Shown in pieces: positions 15,890-22,860 of a DNA stretch of 34,563 bases. Position 1 is the first letter of the stretch. Every line of letters begins with the position of its first letter. Origin of the DNA: an uncultured Blautia sp. (GTDB lineage: Bacteria > Bacillota > Clostridia > Lachnospirales > Lachnospiraceae); NCBI GenBank assembly GCA_902476765.1, contig CABSEJ010000017.1, positions 1 to 34,563 of the forward strand. Direction: 5' to 3'. The notes beneath the pieces were generated by a model. It saw only the letters and a program-made list of their open reading frames with translations, did no database searches and had not been told where the DNA came from. The position numbers were made by a program, and so were the translations under genes.

Positions 15890-17017
15890 TTAAGCTTCCT
15901 CTATATAGGCAATTTTATCATTCTTTTGAAATAAACGGCAAAGCATACGCTCCATACGCAACCCCATGTTTTCTTCTTCCCCGGCAGCCCGGATAGCCTG
16001 GATGACCATATAGTCAAAAGGACTGTGAAGGTTCAGCAGGGACATGCCGCACTCCGTAAGCATAAGGTTGATTCTCCTGTAATGCTCCTTCACATAGTCC
16101 TCCCATTTAGCGTCTCCTCTCTCCAGCACCATCCCTTCTGTGGCGATATATAACAGCAACAGAGTTTTCCTGTCCACGTCCAGCTTCCTGTTTTTCATTT
16201 CATTGATAGTTCTGGGCGTAGGCCAATGTTTCTTAATCTCCTTTTGCAGTCTGTTGTATCGTCCAAGTTTCCTGCCGTAGGGTATACTCATCCGCAGATA
16301 TTGCTCTACCACAGTTTCCACGCTGTATTCCCTTTCTTCCGGCAAATACGGATTATCATTTCCCGGCTTTGCCAGATATTCCAGCATCACCATAAATTTT
16401 CGGTATGCCGTATTGTGATGGATACCGAAGCTATCTCTTTTTTCTCTGAGAAAATCCAGCAGTTCCTCCTGGCTTCCCAGCCGTTTAAACTCATTCCTCA
16501 TTGAGGCTGTCTTAATTTCCGGATTTTCTTTGTCCTGCTGCCTGCGGAGTGCCTGCTGATAAGCCAAGGTTCCCAGCAGAGGCACTTTTTCTCCCAGTAA
16601 CCGGTCCGCCAGCTCTCTGGCATAGGGATAATCCTTCTTCACCCGAAGGCAAAAGGCGTAAATCAGCTCCCTGGGGTTCCGGTAATGGATTCCATTCTCC
16701 GCAGTGGCTCCCAGAATCATCCCTGCCTCCTCCTCTGTAAGCTGTAGGGCAAAACAAATTTTAAACAATTCCTCCCTGTTTCCCGGCTGATTTCTGTCGT
16801 GAAGCCAATTCCTGACCTTCCGGGAAATACCTGGTAAAGCAGGGCTATTCTCCGGTTTTTCTTTGTCCTCATACTGGGACAGTTTTTCCACCAGTATCCG
16901 GTGAAGATTTTCTTCTCCTCTATAAACCTCCCTTAAAAGCTTAGAAAAGCTCCAGGGCTTCACCTCTTTTTCCAGAAACTCTACAGCTTTCTCAACATCT
17001 GTTTTTTCTTTTTCCAT
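15890..17017 (-). CDS. Unrecognised protein with XRE-like helix-turn-helix segment, upstream of the receptor kinase
   Basis: I do not recognise a named family. The 375-aa, soluble, charged protein has an N-terminal segment (about 68-115) reading RKVRNWLHDRNQPGNREELF followed by KICFALQLTEEEAGMIL, which resembles an XRE-type helix-turn-helix (W-L-x(5)-P-x-R-E-x-L-x-x-I-C-F-A-L-x-L). The rest is predicted helical with no catalytic motif that I can see; RKTLLLLYIATEGMVL (about 285-300) is the most hydrophobic stretch but too short and charged at its borders to be clearly transmembrane. The ribosome site AGAAAGGA precedes the ATG. It is the first gene after a promoter and a folded leader and precedes the receptor kinase by 91 bp, so it could be the kinase's substrate or output regulator; that is inference. 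Confidence 0.75.
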   Translation of the reverse strand: MEKEKTDVEKAVEFLEKEVKPWSFSKLLREVYRGEENLHRILVEKLSQYEDKEKPENSPALPGISRKVRNWLHDRNQPGNREELFKICFALQLTEEEAGMILGATAENGIHYRNPRELIYAFCLRVKKDYPYARELADRLLGEKVPLLGTLAYQQALRRQQDKENPEIKTASMRNEFKRLGSQEELLDFLREKRDSFGIHHNTAYRKFMVMLEYLAKPGNDNPYLPEEREYSVETVVEQYLRMSIPYGRKLGRYNRLQKEIKKHWPTPRTINEMKNRKLDVDRKTLLLLYIATEGMVLERGDAKWEDYVKEHYRRINLMLTECGMSLLNLHSPFDYMVIQAIRAAGEEENMGLRMERMLCRLFQKNDKIAYIEEA

Positions 17018-17029
17018 TATCCTTTCTCT

Positions 17030-17200
17030 TCCTGTTACCTATATTCTACTTTTACCCTCAATTTTAAGGGGCTTGAACATTTTGTGCGCCGCCGTAATAT
17101 CCCAAAACGGAATAGACCTGATTGCGGCAAAAGCATTTCCCATGTAGCTGCCAAACAGGCGCTGCCTCTCCCATGCTTTTATAAAGACACATAGATGATT
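17030..17200 (-). ncRNA. Strongly folded leader RNA of the kinase operon (unidentified)
   Basis: Minus strand, downstream of an extended -10 promoter. AAAAGCAT and ATGCTTTT close a first domain containing the hairpin AGCGCC-TGTTT-GGCAGCT. GCCGC and GCGGC close a second domain containing TATTCC-GTTTT-GGGATA. A small CCCT/AGGG hairpin follows. The two-domain layout is riboswitch-like, but I cannot match it to a known class. A 60-codon reading frame across it lacks a ribosome site and overlaps the promoter. Confidence 0.45.
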
Positions 17201-17202
17201 TT

Positions 17203-17231
17203 ATTATATCAAAAGACCGCTGTAGTGTCCG
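17203..17231 (-). promoter_or_regulatory. Promoter of the HTH-like protein/kinase operon
   Basis: Minus strand extended -10 TGATATAAT with TATAAT at 17208-17203; 17 bp upstream CGGACA (17231-17226) matches the -35 in four of six bases. Transcription would start about 180 nt before the first gene. Confidence 0.6.
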
Positions 17232-17315
17232 CAAACTTTTTTCCACGCAAAAAATTTTGGTAACTCTTCAGCCAGAACATATACCTAAATAGTCATACCT
17301 TTTACTTCATTTTGC

Positions 17316-17365
17316 AAAAAAGCAGTTATCCCAGGGCTTCTACCCTTATAGAATAACTGCTTTTT
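17316..17365 (-). terminator. Rho-independent terminator after the LCP gene
   Basis: AAAAAGCAGTTAT (17316-17328) pairs with ATAACTGCTTTTT (17353-17365), with T-runs on both strands. It lies 37 bp past the LCP stop codon and isolates that gene from the kinase operon. Confidence 0.88.
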
Positions 17366-17401
17366 GTTTCTTCTGTTTGCTGCTTCTTTCTTTTTCTGCC
17401 C

Positions 17402-18931
17402 TTACTCTGTCAGCATTTCTCCGTTTTCCACAGCCTTTATCTGCGCTTTAATACTGTCCACGCTCTCCTGATTTGGCTGCATCACATAAAGTGCGGTTGC
17501 CGGCATGGAGAAGCAGTACTGACTGTCTCCTGTTCCTTCTGCTGCCATGGTTTTGATGGTCCAGCCGCCGCCGGTATTAAGCTGGCTCTGAATCAGATTC
17601 TGAATCTGTTCCATGGACATATTGGTTTCTACGCTGTCGCTGACCTGAGAGATTAAATCAGGTGCTTTAATCAGCATTTCCGGAGTAATCATCTTCTCAA
17701 ACATAGCCTTAATGACAGCCATCTGGTTCTTTCCTCTCTGATTATCTCCGCCGGAAAGACTGTATCTTTCTCTTGCAAAAGCAAGAGCCTGTTTTCCGTC
17801 AAAGTGATTCAATCCCTGCTGTACATTGATAACAACCCCACCGTCACCATTGGTGGTGAAAGCGTATTCGGATTCCACGTCCACACCGCCCATAGCATCT
17901 ACCAGAGTAATGAGAGAAGTAAAGTTCACTCTTGCATAGAATGGAATTTCCACATCATATAGCTGCTCTAACGTTGCCATGGATTTGTCCACACCGTAAA
18001 TTCCCGCATGAGTCAGCTTATCCTTGCTGCCCTGGCTGACGCCGGGTATCTCCACATAATAATCTCTTGGGGTGTTGGTCAGCAATATCTGCTTTGTCTC
18101 CGGATTTACCGTAGCCATAATATTTACATCACTTCTGCTCTTGGTGCTGACCGGCCCGTATACGTCAATACCGCTGATATAAAAATTAAAGGTTTCGTTC
18201 TTTACGTTAACCTCTGCTGCTTTTCCCTGAATGGCAGCATCGGTATCGCTTTCACTTTCAATACTGTACTGGGCAATAATCTTAACCTGGCCCTGGAAAT
18301 TGTCATACACTTCGTCCAAAAGTCCGGAATAACCTTCGTTATAGACAATAGCCTGTACACTTCCGTCCAGCAAAGCTCCGGCCTGCTCGTTTAAAGTCTT
18401 ATATTCTGCAGTCATAACCTCTGTGCCGATTTCCTCGTTTACCTTCTCCATAGCCTTATCTACATCGCTGCCGTCCTCTGCATGCTGAAGGCCATAGATA
18501 TAATCGGCAGTGTCCTTTACCTTTTCCGCAGGGTCATTGCTTCTGACTGCCACCAGCATACTGTCTACCTGTTTTCCCAGGGAATCGCCGCTAATATCCT
18601 GGACCGCATTGTGGGTTCTGAACAGGTATACAGAACCAAAGACCAGAACCGCTGACATCAGGATACTAATCAGCTTACTGACAATGGCCTTTCCTCTGGT
18701 TATCACCTGCAGGGTAAATAACAATGCAGCAAATATCAAAAGAATGGCTGCCAGCCCTGCCACATATTTGGTAGGAATCATACCCAGCCTCCATACAAAT
18801 CCAAGGAAGACCAGGGTCAGAAGAATCTGTATGCCTACCAGGAATTTTCCCACGGTCCTGAAAACACGGTTTATACGCCTGCTCTTCTTTTTTGCCGAGG
18901 TTGTCTTCGTTCCACGCTTCGTATTCTCCAT
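17402..18931 (-). CDS. LytR-CpsA-Psr (LCP) family protein
   Basis: Membrane-anchored protein of 509 aa that probably transfers undecaprenyl-linked glycopolymers to peptidoglycan. A basic cytoplasmic N-terminus is followed by three hydrophobic helices (about 28-50, 54-76, 85-103), then an extracellular region. The LCP catalytic domain (about 255-435) shows SRSDVNIMATVNPETKQILL, NTPRDYYVEIPG, GGVDVESEYAF, GLNHFDGKQALAFARER and NQRGKNQMAVIKAM, including the Asp and Arg residues that bind the pyrophosphate lipid. Three helices before the domain are typical of the clostridial subgroup. Ribosome site AAAGGAG. It is a single-gene unit with its own promoter and terminator; divergent from the cytidylate-kinase-like gene. 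Confidence 0.93.
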   Translation of the reverse strand: MENTKRGTKTTSAKKKSRRINRVFRTVGKFLVGIQILLTLVFLGFVWRLGMIPTKYVAGLAAILLIFAALLFTLQVITRGKAIVSKLISILMSAVLVFGSVYLFRTHNAVQDISGDSLGKQVDSMLVAVRSNDPAEKVKDTADYIYGLQHAEDGSDVDKAMEKVNEEIGTEVMTAEYKTLNEQAGALLDGSVQAIVYNEGYSGLLDEVYDNFQGQVKIIAQYSIESESDTDAAIQGKAAEVNVKNETFNFYISGIDVYGPVSTKSRSDVNIMATVNPETKQILLTNTPRDYYVEIPGVSQGSKDKLTHAGIYGVDKSMATLEQLYDVEIPFYARVNFTSLITLVDAMGGVDVESEYAFTTNGDGGVVINVQQGLNHFDGKQALAFARERYSLSGGDNQRGKNQMAVIKAMFEKMITPEMLIKAPDLISQVSDSVETNMSMEQIQNLIQSQLNTGGGWTIKTMAAEGTGDSQYCFSMPATALYVMQPNQESVDSIKAQIKAVENGEMLTE

Positions 18932-19004
18932 TTTGCTTCTCCTTTATTACTGTGACCATAAAAGATATCCTATTTGTTTGTTCTTTTTAGGCATTTCATT
19001 CTTT

Positions 19005-19033
19005 AATATAATATATTATTTTCTAAAAAGCAA
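19005..19033 (-). promoter_or_regulatory. Promoter of the LCP gene
   Basis: Minus strand: TTGCTT (19033-19028), 17-bp spacer, TATATT (19010-19005), about 74 bp before the start codon. Confidence 0.6.
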
Positions 19034-19115
19034 CCTTATACGGGAGATTCCTTTCTTGTTTCCGTTTTTTCTCTTTTCCTCCCTTATTGGTTTTCTGATT
19101 TCCCGCTATTATTTA

Positions 19116-19144
19116 TAGAACTTTCTGAACATTTATGATATAAT
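19116..19144 (+). promoter_or_regulatory. Promoter of the cytidylate-kinase-like gene
   Basis: Extended -10 TGATATAAT with TATAAT at 19139-19144 and a poor -35 (TAGAAC, 19116-19121). The transcript would have a leader of about 105 nt. Apart from this and the opposing LCP promoter I see no gene in the 325-bp divergent gap. Confidence 0.5.
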
Positions 19145-19256
19145 ATATATATTACAAAATAACAATTGTTTTCCGGATTTAGGCATGTACCAGCCCATGG
19201 CTACAGGAAACAGCATGGTTTCGATACCCGTAAAACAGGAGTAAAGGAGGGATTTT

Positions 19257-19853
19257 ATGGCTCATCGTATTATCACCATTAATCGTATGTACGGAAGCGG
19301 AGGAAGACTTTTAGGAAAAGCTCTTGCTGAAAAACTGGGCATCGGCTTTTACGATAAAGAGCTGATTCGGCTGGCCAGTGAGGAAAATCAGATTCCCTAT
19401 GAGGAGCTGGTTAAAGTAGATGAAAAAAAGGCAAGCCAGTGGCGCCTTCCTATTAAAGAGCAGATGCAAATGCAGCCGCAGTATCATTTCCATCCCATGA
19501 ATGACGTACTCTTTGAAACCCAGTGCCGTGTTATCCGGGAGCTATCCCAAAAAGAAGATTGTATCATCGTAGGAAGATGCGCCAACTATCTTCTGCAGGA
19601 TAAATGCTTCAGCCTTTTTGTATATGCTCCCTTTGAATACCGGGTGAAGTCTATTATGGAACGGCTGGGCCGGGAGGAAAAAAGCGCCCGGGCACTGGTG
19701 AAAAAAATGGACAAAACCAGAAAAGCCTATTATGAATTTTTCACCGATGAAAAATGGAATGACCTGAGCAACTACCAGATGAGTATTGATACCAGTCGCT
19801 TTGAACAGGACTTTCTTCTGAAAATCCTGGCAGAGGTATATGATACTCTGTAA
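19257..19853 (+). CDS. Cytidylate kinase-like family protein
   Basis: P-loop kinase-like protein of 198 aa related to the cytidylate kinase-like family (AAK6-type). The P-loop region is IITINRMYGSGGRLLGKALAEKLG, where GSGGR replaces the usual GxGKS/T; the next block FYDKELIRLASEE and the Arg-rich lid-like part VKSIMERLGREEKSARALVKKMDKTR are typical for this family. Members of this group are common in Clostridia next to varied genes and their real substrate is not settled; true CMP kinase (Cmk) is longer and usually sits with rpsA or ispH. The ribosome site AAAGGAGG precedes the ATG by 6 nt. It has its own promoter. Confidence 0.85.
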   Translation: MAHRIITINRMYGSGGRLLGKALAEKLGIGFYDKELIRLASEENQIPYEELVKVDEKKASQWRLPIKEQMQMQPQYHFHPMNDVLFETQCRVIRELSQKEDCIIVGRCANYLLQDKCFSLFVYAPFEYRVKSIMERLGREEKSARALVKKMDKTRKAYYEFFTDEKWNDLSNYQMSIDTSRFEQDFLLKILAEVYDTL

Positions 19854-19873
19854 AATGTAAAGGGCAACTAATC

Positions 19874-20001
19874 AGCCATAAGTGAAGATTTAGCTGCGTA
19901 AAAGCAGCGCAGACTGCAAATCTGAGCTGTATGGCAGAATGGTTACTGTAAATGGCTTTAATGAAATAAGTCAAATACCCCAATGCAAGCATGTCTGCTT
20001 G
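19874..20001 (+). other. Structured intergenic segment, candidate RNA or small repeat element
   Basis: Nested inverted repeats: GCCATA (19874-19879)/TATGGC (19929-19934) encloses AGATTT (19885-19890)/AAATCT (19917-19922), which encloses GCTGC (19892-19896)/GCAGC (19903-19907). A separate hairpin CAAGC/GCTTG lies at 19986-20001. No open frame fits. The strand is unclear; it may be a small RNA, an mRNA 3' structure or a short dispersed repeat. Confidence 0.4.
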
Positions 20002-20020
20002 GCTCGTTGCCTGCGGGAAT

Positions 20021-20083
20021 AAAAAGGGGGCTGCCCCATGAAACATATCACATGGATTTTCGTTTCATGGGACAGTCCCCTTT
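20021..20083 (-). terminator. Terminator of the HIT gene
   Basis: Stem of about 18 bp (AAAGGGG-CTG-CCCATGAAA with TTTCATGGG-CAG-CCCCTTT, one bulge and one mismatch). On the minus strand it is followed by TTTTTATT and lies 18 bp past the HIT stop. It may also stop transcripts from the other side. Confidence 0.82.
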
Positions 20084-20100
20084 ATGGCATAGTCATATTT

Positions 20101-20520
20101 TTACAGGTAAGCTTTGATTTTCTCTATCATTTCTTCGTATTCCGCCTGGCTTAAATATTTTTTGTCCGGATTCATCTGGAAAACACCGCCCCATTCATCT
20201 TGTCCCTTATACTTTGGAACCAAATGCATGTGAAGATGACAGCCGGTATCTCCATATGCACCATAATTCAGCTTGTCCGGATGGAAAGCCTGGTGAATGG
20301 CGTTGGCAGACCTGACCACATCCGCCATAAAGCGGTTTCTTTCCTCCTGGCTGATATTGATAATTTCGCTTACATGGTCCTTGTAAGCTACAATACATCT
20401 TCCCGGCTTACTCTGCTCCTTAAATAAGATAAGCTGGCTCACATCCAAATCGCAGATAAAAATTCCAAACTTGTCTAAAAGCTCTCCCCCTGCGCAGTAT
20501 GCACAATTCATATCCTTCAT
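20101..20520 (-). CDS. HIT family protein (histidine-triad nucleotide hydrolase)
   Basis: Small cytoplasmic nucleotide-binding hydrolase or transferase of 139 aa. The histidine triad HLHMHLVPK lies at about residues 95-103, preceded by NYGAYGDTGCHLH, and CxxC-like cysteines near the N-terminus (CAYC) probably bind zinc. Blocks such as SKPGRCIVAYKDHVSEI are typical for the Hint/HinT branch. The true substrate, likely a nucleoside phosphoramidate or dinucleotide, is unknown. Ribosome site GGAGG 9 nt upstream. It is a single gene, divergent from the nitroreductase. Confidence 0.92.
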   Translation of the reverse strand: MKDMNCAYCAGGELLDKFGIFICDLDVSQLILFKEQSKPGRCIVAYKDHVSEIINISQEERNRFMADVVRSANAIHQAFHPDKLNYGAYGDTGCHLHMHLVPKYKGQDEWGGVFQMNPDKKYLSQAEYEEMIEKIKAYL

Positions 20521-20602
20521 AGAATCCTACCTCCTTTTTTTCTTCTTTCATTATAGACATTTTCTCCGTAGTATTCAAGAAAAAACAGGTCCCCCTAAAA
20601 AA

Positions 20603-20632
20603 TTGGACAAATCCTTCCTGCATCTTTATAAT
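20603..20632 (+). promoter_or_regulatory. Promoter of the nitroreductase gene
   Basis: TTGGAC (20603-20608), 18-bp spacer, TATAAT (20627-20632); about 85 bp upstream of the start codon. Confidence 0.6.
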
Positions 20633-20719
20633 AAAAGCAGCTTCTTTTTTATAAGAATGAAAAGCATGGCTGTCGCATTAAGCGAATTTTGAAAATACTT
20701 ATACATTGAAGGAGGATAT

Positions 20720-21451
20720 ATGATGAACGAAATTATAAAAAGCCTGATAGAAAGGAAATCCGTCCGGGCTTTTACTGACCGGCAAATCTCTTCCCTGGAC
20801 AGAGAGCTGATTCTAAGGGCCGCCATGGAAGCTCCCACAGCAGGCAACCAGCAAATGTATACCATCCTGGACATTACAGACCAGAAGTTAAAGGATACAC
20901 TGGCCGAAACCTGCGATAACCAGCCCTTTATCGCAAAAGGAAAAATGGTGCTTATCTTCTGTGCAGACTTTCAGAAATGGTATGACGCCTTTGTCACAGC
21001 AGGCATAAATCCCAGAAGGCCAGGAGCCGGGGATTTTCTTTTGGCCGTACAGGATGCTGCCATTGCAGCCCAAAATGCAGTAACTGCCGCTGAAAGCCTT
21101 GGAATCGGCTCCTGCTACATCGGAGACATTATGGAACATTATGAAATTCACCGAAAGCTTTTCAAGCTTCCGGAATTTGTCTTTCCTGCCCTTATGCTGG
21201 TTTTCGGTTATCCCACACAGCAGCAGAGGGAAAGACCTAAGCCCCAAAGAGCGTCTCTGGATTTTATTGTCCATGAAAATACTTACCCTAAATTTACGGA
21301 AGAGGATTTAAGAAAAAACATAGCGGCCAATACCGGAAACCTGGATTTTAACCAATGGATGGAGAGATTTTGTCAGAGAAAATATCATGCAGATTTCTCT
21401 CTGGAAATGAGCCGCTCTGTGGAGGCTGTGCTGAAAAACTTCAGGGAATAG
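20720..21451 (+). CDS. Nitroreductase family protein
   Basis: FMN-dependent oxidoreductase of 243 aa using NAD(P)H to reduce nitro or quinone compounds, or an unknown physiological substrate. Family signs are SLIERKSVRAFTDRQIS with the FMN-contacting Arg/Ser at the N-terminus, APTAGNQQMYTILDI, DAAIAAQNAVTAAESLGIGSCYIGDI and LVFGYPTQQ. It belongs to the NfsA-like longer branch judging from its C-terminal extension. GGAGG lies 4 nt before the first ATG and 7 nt before a second (20723), so the start may be one codon later. The 3' end overlaps the convergent acyltransferase gene by 11 bp. Confidence 0.92.
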   Translation: MMNEIIKSLIERKSVRAFTDRQISSLDRELILRAAMEAPTAGNQQMYTILDITDQKLKDTLAETCDNQPFIAKGKMVLIFCADFQKWYDAFVTAGINPRRPGAGDFLLAVQDAAIAAQNAVTAAESLGIGSCYIGDIMEHYEIHRKLFKLPEFVFPALMLVFGYPTQQQRERPKPQRASLDFIVHENTYPKFTEEDLRKNIAANTGNLDFNQWMERFCQRKYHADFSLEMSRSVEAVLKNFRE

Positions 21452-22256
21452 CCTTTAAAAATCCGGTTCCCTCGCCTATCCATCCCCCTGCCAGCAGATG
21501 GGCTTTCATATTTCTCTGCAAGGACGTGTCTTCCGGAAGCTGTTCTGGGGACAGGTCCTTTCTTTTATATACCCATTCCATAAAGCTTTTGTTCTGTTTA
21601 TCTACTTCTGTAATCTGGAACATGTCCTGAAACTTCAGGATTTTGGAATCTTCTCCTAAAAGTTCTCTTAGAGCCGGACTTAAAAGCCAGGAAGTACAGG
21701 TGTAGGGAACTGCCGCATAATCTTTGTCATATGCTTCAAAAAACTCTGCGGACTGCCGGATAGATTCTGTCAGCTTCTCTCTGTCCAGCACCGCATCCGA
21801 AGGAATATGTACGGACAGCATTTTCTTTCCGTCCTGGACTACCTTTTCATACTCTAACTGGCCGATACGGAAAAGCTGGAGAGAAAGCTGTCTCCCGGTC
21901 CAGAAATCCCTATCGAATCCCCATACACCGTAGCTAACCTTATGTTCACGGACAAACCTGGAAAAGCATTTCATAGTGTCTGCGAAAGTCTTTTGGGAAA
22001 TCCCCTTTTCTTCATATTTTTCCAGGGAATAACAGGCGCCTATAAGCATTGCACAAAGCATTTTCATTCCTCTGTCATCCGGAGCCAGAAGTTTTTTCAA
22101 ATCCAGCCTTGCATCTCTCCATTCCTGACAGATGGTCAGCTTTTTGGCCAGTGTTCGGACAGCGGGAGTATCCACCTCTCCCAAAAGAGTCTCCAGCTCC
22201 GCTGAAACTGCTTCCTCCATTTCCAAAATTTTACACATCTCCTGAATTGTTTTCAT
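21441..22256 (-). CDS. Acyltransferase domain-containing protein (GNAT-like, NAT_N/GNAT_C type)
   Basis: Soluble 271-aa protein resembling the family with an N-terminal helical part and a C-terminal GNAT-like domain common in Lachnospiraceae. Landmarks are YGVWGFDRDFWTGRQLSLQL, FRIGQLEYEK, LSVHIPSDAVLD, YTCTSWLLSPALRELL and AGGWIGEGTGFL. The assignment is from memory of this pattern, and neither acyl donor nor acceptor is known. It is the second gene after a MerR regulator (36-bp gap, same strand), so it is likely under that regulator's control. Ribosome site AAGGAGGG. Confidence 0.65.
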   Translation of the reverse strand: MKTIQEMCKILEMEEAVSAELETLLGEVDTPAVRTLAKKLTICQEWRDARLDLKKLLAPDDRGMKMLCAMLIGACYSLEKYEEKGISQKTFADTMKCFSRFVREHKVSYGVWGFDRDFWTGRQLSLQLFRIGQLEYEKVVQDGKKMLSVHIPSDAVLDREKLTESIRQSAEFFEAYDKDYAAVPYTCTSWLLSPALRELLGEDSKILKFQDMFQITEVDKQNKSFMEWVYKRKDLSPEQLPEDTSLQRNMKAHLLAGGWIGEGTGFLKAIP

Positions 22257-22292
22257 GATGCCCTCCTTATATTGTCCTGCATCGTTGTCACG

Positions 22293-22694
22293 CTAAACTT
22301 GCTGCCGTTCCCGCTCCAATTCTCTCAGTCTTTCCTCGGCCGGCCGCATACTCTGCTCATAGTTGTCTATTTTTTGGTTCAGACGGTCCAGAGACTCCTG
22401 CATCTCTTCCATACGCACCATAAGCTGGTCTCTCTGGTCAATAAGCAGTGCCTTTCTGGCTTCCCTGGTTTCGTCTCCCTGCTGGAAAAGAGCCACATAT
22501 TCAATCAGGGCTTCTATCTGCACTCCTGCTTTTCTCATACACTTCATCAGCTCCACCCAGCTACAGGATGCCTCATCATAATTGCGTATCCCGCTTTTGT
22601 TTCTGGGCACAGGCGGTATCAGGCCAATCCGTTCATAATACCGCAGAGTGTCCTGGGAAATATCATATTTTTTGCTTACCTCGGCTATGGTCAT
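22293..22694 (-). CDS. MerR-family transcriptional regulator
   Basis: DNA-binding regulator of 133 aa. The N-terminal winged helix (TIAEVSKKYDISQDTLRYYERIGL, in two helices, then NKSGIRNYDE) is followed by a helical linker and a long coiled coil (about 85-130) for dimerisation. There is no Cys metal site; it resembles the AdhR/YhdM-like subgroup that responds to aldehydes or other small electrophiles. Ribosome site GGAGG 9 nt before ATG. Its own promoter has the 19-bp spacer typical for MerR targets, so it probably regulates itself and the downstream acyltransferase. Confidence 0.93.
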   Translation of the reverse strand: MTIAEVSKKYDISQDTLRYYERIGLIPPVPRNKSGIRNYDEASCSWVELMKCMRKAGVQIEALIEYVALFQQGDETREARKALLIDQRDQLMVRMEEMQESLDRLNQKIDNYEQSMRPAEERLRELERERQQV

Positions 22695-22751
22695 AGGCTT
22701 ACTCCTCCCGGTTTTTCTTTTACTTTTCTGCTTTTATTTTCTCCTGTTGTC

Positions 22752-22782
22752 AGCATACACCTTAAACCGCACTCCAGGTCAA
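22752..22782 (-). promoter_or_regulatory. MerR-type promoter with 19-bp spacer
   Basis: Minus strand: TTGACC (22782-22777), 19 bp, TATGCT (22757-22752). The long spacer starts CTGGAGT and ends AAGGT, like sites of AdhR-type MerR proteins, which untwist the DNA to activate. It lies about 58 bp before the merR start codon. Confidence 0.7.
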
Positions 22783-22821
22783 GCTTTTTCGCCTAAGGTT
22801 TAGAACTTTCCAGAATAACTC

Positions 22822-22854
22822 ATTACTGTTCACTCGTATCTCGTAAACAGTAAT
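22822..22854. repeat. Inverted repeat downstream of coaX
   Basis: ATTACTGTT (22822-22830) and AACAGTAAT (22846-22854) are perfect reverse complements separated by 15 nt. It lies 7 bp past the coaX stop. No T-run follows, so as a terminator it would be weak. Confidence 0.6.
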
Positions 22855-22860
22855 AATACC

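Noticed and set aside
17064..17246. 60-residue reading frame in the gap before the HTH-like gene
   Set aside because: It starts upstream of the promoter -10 and runs through a folded leader; no ribosome site. Kept only as an alternative in the finding on that leader.
20471..20692. 73-residue reading frame in the HIT/nitroreductase gap
   Set aside because: It overlaps the HIT start and the nitroreductase promoter and has no ribosome site.
22822..22854. Standard terminator after coaX
   Set aside because: The stem is good but no T-run follows on the minus strand, so it is listed only as an inverted repeat.
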